Assembly (NCBI RefSeq): GCF_020532625.1
Contig: NZ_JAJAUY010000050.1
Coordinates: forward strand, 1 to 38,913
Direction of reading: 5' to 3'
Length of the DNA: 38,913 bases
Origin: Streptomyces antimicrobicus
Lineage (GTDB): Bacteria > Actinomycetota > Actinomycetes > Streptomycetales > Streptomycetaceae
This document shows, piece after piece, positions 16,754 through 25,524 of this stretch (positions within the stretch are counted from its first letter, which is position 1; every line of letters starts with the position of its first letter). Both the position numbers and the translations under genes were made by a program. The notes beneath the pieces were generated by a model. The model was not told the origin of the DNA. It worked only from the letters and a program-made list of their open reading frames with translations, and ran no database searches.

Positions 16754-16965
16754 GTCTTCTCCGCGCGAGCGGAGGTGAGCCGCACCCCGGCTTGGCGGTG
16801 GCCCGATGCCCCAGGTCTTCTCCGCGCGAGCGGAGGTGAGCCGACGGGCGGTGCGGGGCGGCGTGGCGGGCTCGTGTCTTCTCCGCGCGAGCGGAGGTGA
16901 GCCGCTGCGTGAAGTTCGGCGTGAAGCGGTGCGTGAGTCTTCTCCGCGCGAGCGGAGGTGGGTAG
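16754..16965 (+). CRISPR. CRISPR array 3 (type I-E), 4 repeats, 3 spacers
   Basis: Repeats start at 16754, 16815, 16876 and 16937 with 32-nt spacers. The first three are identical to the array 2 consensus (ends GAGGTGAGCCG). The fourth is altered in its last five bases (GGTAG). A further vestige with the core CGCGAGCGG lies at about 16996-17024, 59 bp on, and is probably a worn terminal repeat. Confidence 0.97.
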
Positions 16966-16995
16966 ACCTGCGGCTGCGAGGACTGCCCCGCAGGA

Positions 16996-17024
16996 GGCCT
17001 CTCTACGCGAGCGGCGCCCACTGT
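16996..17024 (+). repeat. Vestigial repeat after array 3
   Basis: The central CGCGAGCGG of the repeat is kept at 17006-17014 but both flanks have diverged and the spacing is 59 bp, not 61. It is interpreted as the trailer-end relic of array 3. Confidence 0.45.
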
Positions 17025-17132
17025 GCTTGGCCGGTGTGCTCTCCGCGACGGAGCCGGACGGGGCGCGGCCACACTCTCCGGGACGGGAGGGAAGTGTGGT
17101 GGTGGGCAACATGTGCGGTTGGACTGGGCGTT

Positions 17133-17279
17133 TCTATGGTGTGGCGACATCGAACAGTCCGCGCAACCCGTCCGGAAGTGGTACTCATGGCCGCCTCTGC
17201 CGCACCCGCACCGATGCCCGGAAGCATCAGGAGGGTCGTCGCCGCCAGTCTCGTCGGGACGACCGTCGAGTGGTACGAC
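17133..17279 (+). pseudogene. Truncated copy of an MHS/MFS transporter gene (promoter region plus 31 codons)
   Basis: ATG 17187 begins a peptide whose IRRVVAASLVGTTVEWYD matches residues of the full transporter at 20005 almost exactly. The similarity stops abruptly after GTGGTACGAC at 17279. About 54 bp upstream of the ATG are also alignable with the region before 20005 (both have TTCTA, GTGTGGCGACA-like and GGAAGTGGT blocks). At about 75-80% identity by eye this is an old or foreign copy, not a recent duplication. Confidence 0.8.
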
Positions 17280-17539
17280 AACTCACCCTGCCAGGACCAT
17301 GACCTGCGATTTCACCACCGCGACCGCTGGCCGGCCAGCACGGAACCAGCACGGGATCCTCCCGCCACCCGCCGGCGACCTGCGTGTCAGCCGACTCATG
17401 GAGCGGGTGATGCCGTCCAGGCCATCCCCGTTCACTGAGCATGGTTGACGACTGCGCCACGCCGAGAGGAGGGGTCGTCCCGGACACAAGGGGTATTCGT
17501 CTCCTTCGTCCGCCTACGCATCTGCACTCGGGGTACGGA
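17280..17539. other. Unassigned sequence between MFS fragment and AIPR remnant
   Basis: No frame here has recognisable family content. An inserted element's end could lie here because the MFS homology is cut at 17279, but I see no convincing terminal inverted repeats or transposase motif. Confidence 0.4.
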
Positions 17540-18745
17540 ATGGCGTCTGTCCAGAACAACGATCAGAGGGCTTCTCGACCGGATCCTGGACGACCAGCAC
17601 CGGCTGCTCGCTCCGCACAAGGGACGCGACGACTTCTTCACCTTCTTCGCCGCCGACAAGGCACTGCAGGAGCGGGACCTCGACACCGAGGAGATCCTCG
17701 ACGGCATCGTCGACGGCGCGCACGACTGCGGAATCGACGGCATCTGGTCGTTCGTGGACGACCGCTACGTCACGGCCGACGCCCACCGGTACCTGACCTC
17801 ACGAGCCGGCACCATCGAACTGGTCGTCCTCCAGGCCAAGACGTCCGCCGGCTATCAGGAGACGGTGTTCGAGAAGCTCCACTTCCACCTGCCGACGCTG
17901 CTCGACATGAGCCGCGACGAAGACGCTCTCGGATCGCACACGAACGCCAAACTCCTCGAACGTACGCGGCGCGTCCTGCACGTACTGGAGAACCTGGCCG
18001 CCTCGTTCCCCCGAGTGCGTGTCACGGTGATCTACGCCAGCAAGGCCGCCGAAGGACCTCATCCGAACGTGAAGGCCAAGGGGGACCGTCTCAAGCGGGA
18101 GCTCTCGAAGATCACCTCGGACACCGAGGCGACGATCGAGTACCTGAGCGCGGCCGAACTCCGCGAACGGACCGCCCGCGGCGCGAAGGCCGTCGCTGAG
18201 CTCGTCTTCTCCGAAACCCCATGAGCACGTTGTCGATGAAGGTGACGTGCGCCCTGCGTCTGGAGCTCTTCGAGTCGAACGTGCGGGACTACGCGGGTTC
18301 GACCGCCGTGAACAACGCCATCGGCGAGACTCTCAGGTCTGGGACGGGTGAGGACTTCTGGTGGTTCAACAACGGCGTCACCGTCGTCGCCGATGCGGCG
18401 CAGATCGTCGGCAAGAAGATCGTCGTGAAGGATCCGCAGATCGTGAACGTGCTCCGGACCAGTCATGAGGTCTACAGCTACTTCCAGGCCGGCGGACAGC
18501 ACCGCGACCGTTCTCTGCTGGTCAAGATCGTGGTCGCACCGGAGAACGGTACGGCACGCGACAGGATCATCCGCGCCACCAACAGCCAGACGCAGCTCCC
18601 CGCCGGCGCCCTCCGGGCCACCGAGCCCATCCAGAAGGACATCGATGAGAGCCTCACGCACGGCGGCGGCTACTACTACGAACGCCGTGCCAGCTACTGC
18701 AGCAACCCGGGCTTCCCCGTCGACCAGGTCGTCATCGAGCCCTGA
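17540..18745 (+). pseudogene. AIPR-family abortive infection protein, broken by frameshifts and an internal deletion
   Basis: AIPR proteins are phage-defence proteins with a PD-(D/E)XK-like nuclease core. ATG 17540 gives MASVQNN. Near 17560 the frame shifts to IRGLLDRILDDQHR, then DDFFTFFAADKAL, the acidic core CGIDGIWSF and the IELVVLQAKTS strand. This frame ends at TGA 18224. The C-terminal part LFESNVRDYAGSTAVN, EDFWWFNNGVTVVAD, DPQIVNVLRTS and RIIRATNSQTQ follows in another frame to 18745. About 45 codons expected before LFESNVRDY are absent at the junction near 18220. The C terminus also ends earlier than in the usual 550-600-residue members. Two shorter products could be made, but a working protein is unlikely. 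Confidence 0.85.
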
Positions 18746-18861
18746 TCCGTTACCGGCCTCAGCCGCCGCTCGGTTCGCGCCGGTCAGTACGGTCCGCACG
18801 CACCATCGTCCCGAGTCACCACCAGTCCGCAGGACGGGAGTGATCTCGCCCCGCCCGTCAT

Positions 18862-19317
18862 TCATGGGTAGCGCCTCGGTTCGCCGGGGCGCTCGAAGTA
18901 GAAGCCCCGGGGGCCTTCGGATTCGGGGGAACTGTCGCACAGGCAGGACTGGTTCCCGCCTTCCACCAGAGCGCTGCCGGCAAGGACGGGTTTGCCTTCG
19001 AAGCGCCGCCCGACAGAGCCGAACAGGTGGGTGCCGCGGCCGAGCCGCATCAGCCCCGCGACCACACGCCACGGCGGGACGGGCAGTCCGCCCGACACCA
19101 GCGGAACGAGTAGGAACAGGTTCCTCTTCTCCCGGGCGCTCGGGCCGGTCCACAGCGCGACGATCACCGCAGGGTCCTCCTGGTCGGGAACACAGCCGCG
19201 GACGTAGTACGGCCTGACGACGGGTGTGTCCGTGTAATGCCAGAGGGCTGCGGCAAGAGCACGCTGCGCGCGGGCGAGGCATTCCTCGGAGCAGGTCAGT
19301 TGACCCATGACGGACAT
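18862..19317 (-). CDS. Hypothetical protein
   Basis: I do not recognise this 151-residue protein. ATG 19317 has GGGGGA about seven bases upstream; ATG 19308 is a weaker alternative. It contains a cysteine pair early (LTCSEECLARAQ), a central hydrophobic stretch RNLFLLVPLVSGGLPVPPW, and a C-terminal segment with CLC and FYFERPGEP. There is no clear signal peptide. It overlaps the 3' end of the upstream 74-codon ORF by 22 bp, so the two may be expressed together. Confidence 0.45.
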   Translation of the reverse strand: MSVMGQLTCSEECLARAQRALAAALWHYTDTPVVRPYYVRGCVPDQEDPAVIVALWTGPSAREKRNLFLLVPLVSGGLPVPPWRVVAGLMRLGRGTHLFGSVGRRFEGKPVLAGSALVEGGNQSCLCDSSPESEGPRGFYFERPGEPRRYP

Positions 19318-19520
19318 TTCTGCATCCCCCGGCAGTAGGCCGTGACGACTCCCGCCTTCCCCTTCGCCCCGGGTGCTTCGTACCTGCCGTCGTCTGTGGT
19401 CTTGGCGTAGCGGACCTTGACCACGAAGTCGACCTGGCGGCCGTTCTTGATGGCCGATCCCCCCAGCAGCGCCACGACAGCCATCAGCACGCCCGCCCTC
19501 TGCAACGAAGCAGTGGTCAT
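19296..19520 (-). CDS. Small hypothetical protein with N-terminal membrane segment
   Basis: This 74-residue ORF starts MTTASLQRAGVLMAVVALLGG, which resembles a short signal anchor, followed by a basic, soluble part with one cysteine pair near the C terminus (YCRGMQKC). No family is recognised. The ribosome site before ATG 19520 is weak. Its end overlaps the next gene, and a frameshift that split one longer gene cannot be excluded. Confidence 0.35.
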   Translation of the reverse strand: MTTASLQRAGVLMAVVALLGGSAIKNGRQVDFVVKVRYAKTTDDGRYEAPGAKGKAGVVTAYCRGMQKCPSWVN

Positions 19521-20004
19521 CCGCCAAGGATCCCGGCCTCCTCGCCGATGCGTACATCGGCTGCAAGTACATTCACCCGAATGCTTCGGCGCGGCGGGCT
19601 GGTTCCCTCACTCGGTTGCCCACCGAGATCGGCGCGGCCGACACGGCCCGACAGCCCCGCCCGCCACCCGGGGATTCGGGGTCGTCGATCCGGGGCCGTC
19701 CCGTGCCCCTGGGCCCCGGTGCCCTCGCGCGGGCACCGATCCGGTTCAGGCCGGCTGACGGATGCAGTGTGCCCGCCCCGCCCCTTGGTGACAGCCCTCT
19801 GCCTTCGAGTCTTGGGCTTCTCGTTCTCGCCGTCCTGGGTGATCCGCCTGTCGACGCAGAGGAATCCGGCCATCAAGGGTTGTGTGGGGGCCGCACACAA
19901 GATGGCCCGCGATTGTGATGGTCCGCCACATATCCCCCGCACCTGGCGACTTCTACGTTGTGGCGACACCCGAAGTCCCCGCAGACCTCCTGGAAGTGGT
20001 GCAC
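19521..20004. other. Upstream region of the MHS transporter gene
   Basis: No credible gene was found in these 484 bp. The last 60 bp (from about 19950) are the part duplicated before the truncated copy at 17187. Conservation of the TTCTA(C/T)G(T/G)T block about 50 bp before both start codons suggests a promoter -10 region there. Confidence 0.45.
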
Positions 20005-21447
20005 ATGGCCTCCCCCGCAGCGAGCAGAACGAGCCCGTCCGGCATCCGCAGGATCGTCGCGGCGAGTCTCGTCGGGACCACCGTCGAGTGGTACGACTTC
20101 TTTCTCTACGGGTCCGCCGCAGCGCTGGTGTTCAACACGTTGTTCTTCCCCGCCGCCGACCCGCTCGTCGGCACGCTGATCGCCTTCGTCACCTACGCCA
20201 TCGGCTTCCTCGCACGGCCGTTGGGCGGGGTGGTGTTCGGGCACTTCGGGGATCGGCTCGGGCGCAAGAAGCTGCTCGTGGTCAGTCTCGTCATGATGGG
20301 CGGGGCCACGTTCGCCATGGGGCTGCTGCCCACGTACGACTCGATCGGGGTCGGGGCGCCGGTGCTGCTGACGGTGCTGCGGCTGGTGCAGGGCTTCGCG
20401 CTCGGCGGCGAGTGGGGCGGGGCCGTGCTGATCGTCGCCGAGCACGGCGGGGAGCGGCACCGGGGGTTCTGGGCCTCCTGGCCGCAGGCCGGCGCGCCCG
20501 GCGGGAACCTGCTGGCCACGGGGGTGCTGGCGCTGCTGGCGGCCGTGCAGTCGGAGGAGGCGTTCCTGGCCTGGGGCTGGCGGATCCCGTTCCTGCTGTC
20601 GGGCGTGCTGGTGGTCGTCGGGCTGTGGATCCGGCTGTCGGTCGCGGAGTCCCCCGTGTTCCTGGAGGCCCGCGCCCAGGCGGAGGCCGCCGCGGCCCGG
20701 GGCGCGCGGGAGGGGGCGCCGGTGGTGCGGGTGCTGCGGCGGAACTGGCGTGAGGTGCTGACGGCGATCGGCACCCGGTTCGGCGAGAACATCTCCTACT
20801 ACGTGCTCACCTCCTTCCTGCTCGTCTACGTCACCGTCCACCTGGGCCTGCCCAGGAGCAGCGCCCTGAACGCCGTCCTCATCGGCTCGGCCGTCCACTT
20901 CGCCACGATCCCGCTGTGGGGCGCGCTCTCGGACCGGGTCGGCCGTCGCGCGGTCACGCTGGTCGGCTCCGTGGGCATGGCGGTGTGGGCGTTCGTGTTC
21001 TTCGCGTTGCTGGACACCCGTTCGTTCCCCATCACGGCGCTCGCGGTCACCGCGGGGCTGCTGCTGCACGGTGCGATGTACGGGCCGCAGGCGGCCTTCA
21101 TCTCCGAGATGTTCGACACCGAGGTGCGCTACTCCGGGGCCTCCATGGGCTCCCAGCTGGCCTCGATCGTGGCGGGGGCGCTGGCGCCGATCGTCGCCGT
21201 CGAGCTGCTGAAGGACTACGGCTCGTCGGTGCCGGTCTCCTGGTACCTGTGCGGTGCCGCGCTCGTCACGACCCTCACCGTGGCCCTGGCCCGCGAGACC
21301 CGTGGACGCGATCTTGCCACGGCCGCCTCCTCGGGCCATGCTGGCGCCGCCACCACCGCCGCCACCACCACCGCCGTACCTGCCCCTGCCGACGCCCCCG
21401 CCGCGCCGGGCCGTTCCGCGCCCGCGGCCACCGCCGACGGAGCCTGA
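20005..21447 (+). CDS. MFS transporter, metabolite:H+ symporter (MHS) type
   Basis: This 480-residue inner-membrane protein has about 12 membrane segments. The N terminus SLVGTTVEWYDFFLYGSAAALVF and the loop GHFGDRLGRKKLLV near residue 80 (MFS motif A) are typical of the MHS group, which takes up organic acids such as shikimate, 2-oxoglutarate or proline/betaine. GGEWGGAVL follows in the fifth segment. The substrate cannot be read from the sequence. The C terminus is an Ala/Thr/Pro-rich tail of about 45 residues. ATG 20005 was chosen over upstream in-frame starts because family homology begins there, with GGAAGTGG upstream. Confidence 0.93.
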   Translation: MASPAASRTSPSGIRRIVAASLVGTTVEWYDFFLYGSAAALVFNTLFFPAADPLVGTLIAFVTYAIGFLARPLGGVVFGHFGDRLGRKKLLVVSLVMMGGATFAMGLLPTYDSIGVGAPVLLTVLRLVQGFALGGEWGGAVLIVAEHGGERHRGFWASWPQAGAPGGNLLATGVLALLAAVQSEEAFLAWGWRIPFLLSGVLVVVGLWIRLSVAESPVFLEARAQAEAAAARGAREGAPVVRVLRRNWREVLTAIGTRFGENISYYVLTSFLLVYVTVHLGLPRSSALNAVLIGSAVHFATIPLWGALSDRVGRRAVTLVGSVGMAVWAFVFFALLDTRSFPITALAVTAGLLLHGAMYGPQAAFISEMFDTEVRYSGASMGSQLASIVAGALAPIVAVELLKDYGSSVPVSWYLCGAALVTTLTVALARETRGRDLATAASSGHAGAATTAATTTAVPAPADAPAAPGRSAPAATADGA

Positions 21448-21533
21448 TCCCTACGCCGCCCCGACCCGCCGACCCGCCCCGACCGGACGCCCCGCCCCGC
21501 CGCCCCGCCCCGACCGACCCGGAGAACCCCACG

Positions 21534-23642
21534 GTGCCCACCTCGCCCGGACCCGCCGCCCAGGCCGCCGCACAGCTGCTGGACCTGCTCGCCCGGGGCG
21601 CGGCCGCCGAGGAGTTCACGCGGGTGGCGGCCGGGGCGCGGGCGGCCGGGGCCTCGGCCGAGGAGCTGGCGTACGTCGCCGAGGTGACCGAGGTCGCCCT
21701 CGGCGTGCACCGGACGCTGGGTCAGCACCGGCGCCGCGAGGCCGAGCTGGAGGCGCTGTTCGACACGGCCGGGGACCTCGCGGCGCTGCGCGACCTGGAC
21801 TCCGTACTGCGCGCGATCGTGCGGCGGGCCCGCAAGCTGCTGCACTCCGACGTCGCGTACCTCACCCTGCACGACCCGGCCGCCGGGGACACGTACATGC
21901 GGGTCACCGACGGTTCCACCTCCGCCGCCTTCCAGCAGCTGCGGCTGGCGATGGGCGACGGGTTGGGCGGGCTGGTGGCGCAGACCGCGCGCCCGTACGC
22001 GAGCGCCGACTACCGTACGGACACCCGGTTCCGGCACGTCCCGGCCATCGACCAGGGGGTGGCCGAGGAGGGGCTGCGCGGGATCCTGGGGGTGCCGCTG
22101 GCCGTGGGCAACCGGGTGATCGGGGTGCTGTTCGCGGCGGACCGGTCCCCACGCGGGTTCGCGCCCGAGGCCATCGCCCTGCTGGCGTCGCTCGCCGACC
22201 ACGCGGCGATCGCCATCGACAGCGCCCGGCGGTTGGAGGAGACCCGGGCCGCGCTCGCGGGGCTGGACGCGGCGAACCGTACGGCCCGGGCGCAGAGCGC
22301 GGCGATCAGCCGGGCCGCGGAGAGCCATGACCGGCTGATGGACCTGGTGCTGCGCGGGGGCACGGTCGGTGACCTCGCGCGGGACGTGGCGGGCGTCCTC
22401 GGTGGGGCGCTGGTGGTGCACGGGGCCGGCGGGGAGGAACTCGCCCGCGTCGGTGCCCCGGCCGGTTCCCCTTCGGCGGCGGCGGCCGTCGCCCCCTCCC
22501 CCGCGGCCGTCGCCGCGTCCCGCCGGGACGGGCGGGCCGTGGCGGTGGCGGACGGGGTGTGGGTGTGCGCGGTGCTGGCCGGGCCGGAGCCGCTCGGCGG
22601 GATCGCGCTGACCGGGCGGCCGGTGCTGGACGACGCCGACCGCCGGCTGTTCGAACGGGCCTGCCTGGTCACGGCGTTGCTGCTGCTGATGGGCCGGTCG
22701 GTGGCCGAGGCCGAGGACCGGGTGCGCGGCGAGCTCCTGGACGACCTGCTCACGGCGGACCCGGGCGCCGCCGACTCCCGGACCGCGGCCGGGTTCGCCG
22801 TACGGGCCCGGCGGGTCGGGGTGGACCTGGGCGGGCCGCACGCGGTGCTGGTGGCGCACTGCCCGCCGGAGGGCCGGGCCCGGCTGGCGGCGGAGGCCGC
22901 CCGGCGGGCGCGGAGCCTGGGCGGCCTGGCCGGTCAGCACGGCGGCCACGCGGTCCTGGTCGTGCCGTACGACCCGCCGCACGACCCGCCGCACGACCCG
23001 CCCTGCGCCCCGCCGGGAGACACGCCGGGAGACACGCCGCGGGACGCGCCGCACGACCCGCCGAAGCACGCGCCGCACGACCCGCCGAAGCACGCGCCGC
23101 GCGACGTGCCGAGGGACGCGCCGGGACTGACCCCCGGCCCGCTCGCGGCCTCCCTCGCCGAGGAGTGGGGCCGGGTCCTCGGGCTGCCGGTCACGGTGGG
23201 CTCGGCCGGGCCCGCCGGGGCGCCGGAGCGGATCCCCGGCGTGTACGGCGAGGCGGTGCGCTGCCTGGAGGCACTGCGCGCGCTGGGTCGTACCGGTACC
23301 GGCGCAGCCCTGCCCGACCTCGGCTTCGTCGGTGTCCTGCTGGGAGGCGGGGCCGATGTCGACGGGTACGTGCAACGGGTGCTGGGCCCGGTGCTCGCGT
23401 ACGACGCCGCGCGCGGGACCGAGCTCGTACGGACCCTGGAGACGTACTACGCGCAGGGCGCCAGCCTGTCCCGCGCCAAGGACGCGCTGCACGTGCACGT
23501 CAACACGGTGGTGCAGCGGCTGGAGCGGGTGGCCCTGCTGCTCGGCCCCGACTGGAACGAGCCGGCCCGCGCCCTGGAGAACCAACTCGCCCTGCGGCTG
23601 CGCCGCTTGCTCACGGGCGGTCGTCAGCCGGCGGGCGGGTAG
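21534..23642 (+). CDS. GAF-domain PucR-family transcriptional regulator
   Basis: The 702-residue regulator has a helical N terminus, a GAF sensor domain at about residues 70-240 (LEALFDTAGDLAALRDLDSVLRAI, then ILGVPLAVGNRVIGVLFAAD), a middle segment, and a C-terminal PucR helix-turn-helix near 645-700 (RAKDALHVHVNTVVQRLERV). Such proteins often control neighbouring transport or catabolic genes, so the MHS transporter 87 bp upstream is the likely target. GTG 21534 has CGGAGA upstream. Residues about 480-530 form an unusual linker of DPPHDPP, GDTPGDTP and DPPKHAP repeats. The 3' end overlaps the convergent EamA gene by 32 bp. Confidence 0.92.
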   Translation: MPTSPGPAAQAAAQLLDLLARGAAAEEFTRVAAGARAAGASAEELAYVAEVTEVALGVHRTLGQHRRREAELEALFDTAGDLAALRDLDSVLRAIVRRARKLLHSDVAYLTLHDPAAGDTYMRVTDGSTSAAFQQLRLAMGDGLGGLVAQTARPYASADYRTDTRFRHVPAIDQGVAEEGLRGILGVPLAVGNRVIGVLFAADRSPRGFAPEAIALLASLADHAAIAIDSARRLEETRAALAGLDAANRTARAQSAAISRAAESHDRLMDLVLRGGTVGDLARDVAGVLGGALVVHGAGGEELARVGAPAGSPSAAAAVAPSPAAVAASRRDGRAVAVADGVWVCAVLAGPEPLGGIALTGRPVLDDADRRLFERACLVTALLLLMGRSVAEAEDRVRGELLDDLLTADPGAADSRTAAGFAVRARRVGVDLGGPHAVLVAHCPPEGRARLAAEAARRARSLGGLAGQHGGHAVLVVPYDPPHDPPHDPPCAPPGDTPGDTPRDAPHDPPKHAPHDPPKHAPRDVPRDAPGLTPGPLAASLAEEWGRVLGLPVTVGSAGPAGAPERIPGVYGEAVRCLEALRALGRTGTGAALPDLGFVGVLLGGGADVDGYVQRVLGPVLAYDAARGTELVRTLETYYAQGASLSRAKDALHVHVNTVVQRLERVALLLGPDWNEPARALENQLALRLRRLLTGGRQPAGG

Positions 23643-24513
23643 GGGGCCGGCGCAGGGCGCCGACGTACACGCCGAGCAGGATCAGCGGGGCGCCCAGGAG
23701 CAGGGACGCGGTCAGGGGCTCGTCGTCGAGCCGGGCCGACAGCACGAGGGTGACCACGGGGACGACGACGAACACGTACGCGGCCCGGCTGGCGTCCCAG
23801 CGCTGGGCCACCACCAGGTACAGGACGAAGGTCAGGACGGACCCGGCGACCACCAGGTAGACCAGCGCCCACCAGGTGGCGGCGCGTTCCGGCAGCACCC
23901 AGTGGTCGCGGACGGCGGCGGAGCCGGCGAGGAGCAGGACGGCGGCGGCGGTCATGCCCACCGCGTTCATGGTGACGGGATGCAGGTGCGGCAGCCGGTG
24001 CGCCAGGACGGTGGCTTCGGCGAAGCTCAGCACCGCCCCGAGCAGCGCCAGCAGCGCCGCGACGGGGACGGACGCCCGCAGCGGCGCCTGCGAGACGACG
24101 GCGACCCCGGCCACCGCGCACAGGGTGCCGCCGACGGCCGCGGGCGTGAGCCGTTCCTGCCGCTGGGCCGCCGCCAGCAGCAGGGTGACCAGCGGGACGA
24201 GGGCGAGGACGGTCTGGCCGAGCCCGGCGTGGAGGTGGACCAGGGCGTAGTACGCGAACGCGAAGGGCACGCCGAAGCTGAGCACGCCGTACGCCACGGC
24301 GCCGGCCAGGGCCCGGCCGCGCGGGAACGGCAGCCGCAGCAGCGCCGTGCCGGCGAGGAGCAGGACCGCGGCGGCGCCGAAGCGCAGGCCCGCGCCCCAC
24401 AGCGGGTCGAGCTCGCGGTTGCTGAACCGGACGCCGACCGCGTTCCCGCCGGCGAGCAGCGCGGAGGCGGCGAAGGCGAGGGCGCCGAGCCGGTCGGCGG
24501 GCCTGCCGGTCAC
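23611..24513 (-). CDS. EamA/DMT-family transporter
   Basis: This 300-residue membrane protein has about ten hydrophobic segments arranged as two EamA repeats, starting ALAFAASALLAGGNAVGVRF and with a second repeat from ALLALLGAVLSFAEATVLA. It is likely a drug/metabolite exporter; the substrate is unknown. GTG 24513 follows the methyltransferase stop by 16 bp, so the two are probably one transcript. Its 3' end overlaps the PucR gene on the other strand. Confidence 0.92.
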   Translation of the reverse strand: MTGRPADRLGALAFAASALLAGGNAVGVRFSNRELDPLWGAGLRFGAAAVLLLAGTALLRLPFPRGRALAGAVAYGVLSFGVPFAFAYYALVHLHAGLGQTVLALVPLVTLLLAAAQRQERLTPAAVGGTLCAVAGVAVVSQAPLRASVPVAALLALLGAVLSFAEATVLAHRLPHLHPVTMNAVGMTAAAVLLLAGSAAVRDHWVLPERAATWWALVYLVVAGSVLTFVLYLVVAQRWDASRAAYVFVVVPVVTLVLSARLDDEPLTASLLLGAPLILLGVYVGALRRPPTRPPADDRP

Positions 24514-24529
24514 GGTGGGCCGGGCGGAA

Positions 24530-25366
24530 TCAGTCGACCCGCCGGTGGGCGGTGAGCAGCAGGTATTCCCACTCCATCGCGCCGCGGGCGGTCATCGCGT
24601 CCCGGGCGAGCGCGGTCAGGTCGCGGTCCAGCGCCGTCACGCGGTCGGGGTCCCCGGCGATGTTGCGGTACACGGCGATGGTCGGCCCGTAGGCCGCCTT
24701 GAAGAAGTTCACGAACTCCGCCGGCTCGGCGAAGCGGTCCACGTGGACGGTCTCCCGGCGCGCGTCGAGGTCGGTGACCCGGTCGCCGAGCAGCGCGGCC
24801 AGGTGTTCCTCGTCGCCCCACAGCGGGGGTGGCTGGGCGCCGGGCGGTGGGGGCGGCGCGTACGGTTTCATGACGGCGAACATGCGGCCGATGAAGCCCT
24901 GCGGGGTCCAGTTGAGCACGCCGACGGTGCCGCCGTCCCGGCAGACCCGGACCATTTCGTCCGCGGCGGCCTGGTGGTGCGGGGCGAACATCACCCCGAC
25001 GCACGACATGACGACGTCGAACTCGCCGTCCTCGAAGGGCAACGCCTCGGCGTCGGCTTCACGCCACGCCAGCACCGCGCCGCGTTCCTCGGCGAGCACC
25101 CTGCCGGCGTCGAGCAGGGCCGGTGTCAGGTCCGAGGCCACCACGTCGGCGCCGGTCAGGGCCGCGGGGACCGCGGCGTTGCCGGAGCCCGCGGCGACGT
25201 CCAGCACGCGGTCCCCGCGCTGCACGCCGCAGGCGCTCACCAGGCGGGGGCCGAGCTCGGGGATCACCGTCGTGGCGACGGCCGGGTAGTCGCCGAGCGC
25301 CCACATGGTGCGGTGCTTGGCCTTCAGGGCGCGGTCCGCCTCGACCGCTTCGGTTGGTCCGGTCAT
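24530..25366 (-). CDS. Class I SAM-dependent methyltransferase
   Basis: The 278-residue protein has motif I GDRVLDVAAGSGNAAVPAA, then VVASDLTPALLDAGR, and DAEALPFEDGEFDVVMSCVGVMFAP, the standard Rossmann-fold SAM-binding order seen in UbiE-like and small-molecule methyltransferases. ATG 25366 has AAAGGA nine bases upstream; the upstream frame to 25417 has no family content. The substrate is not evident. A proline-rich PPPPPGAQPPP loop lies near residue 180. It heads a two-gene run with the EamA exporter. Confidence 0.92.
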   Translation of the reverse strand: MTGPTEAVEADRALKAKHRTMWALGDYPAVATTVIPELGPRLVSACGVQRGDRVLDVAAGSGNAAVPAALTGADVVASDLTPALLDAGRVLAEERGAVLAWREADAEALPFEDGEFDVVMSCVGVMFAPHHQAAADEMVRVCRDGGTVGVLNWTPQGFIGRMFAVMKPYAPPPPPGAQPPPLWGDEEHLAALLGDRVTDLDARRETVHVDRFAEPAEFVNFFKAAYGPTIAVYRNIAGDPDRVTALDRDLTALARDAMTARGAMEWEYLLLTAHRRVD

Positions 25367-25524
25367 GGCTGCCGTCCTTTCCCTCCCAGGATGGGGGAGC
25401 CTCGGGCGCTCCTCCACCTGAAGGGGCAGTTGTGACGTTTGGCCGAATAAGGTGCGTGCGATTTAGATGCCTGGGGCATGTAATGGGGCGTGGCCACCCG
25501 GCCCCACCGCTTGCGAGGTGCTTG

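Noticed and set aside
16329..17150. 273-codon minus-strand frame across array 3
   Set aside because: Same artefact as for array 2: repeat-derived peptides, no independent coding evidence.
17280..17539. Insertion sequence remnant after the truncated MFS gene
   Set aside because: No transposase motif, terminal inverted repeat or target duplication could be recognised.
17441..18199. 252-codon overlapping frame inside the AIPR remnant
   Set aside because: Only its first codons (MASVQNN) belong to the AIPR start; the rest is an Arg/Pro-rich out-of-frame translation.
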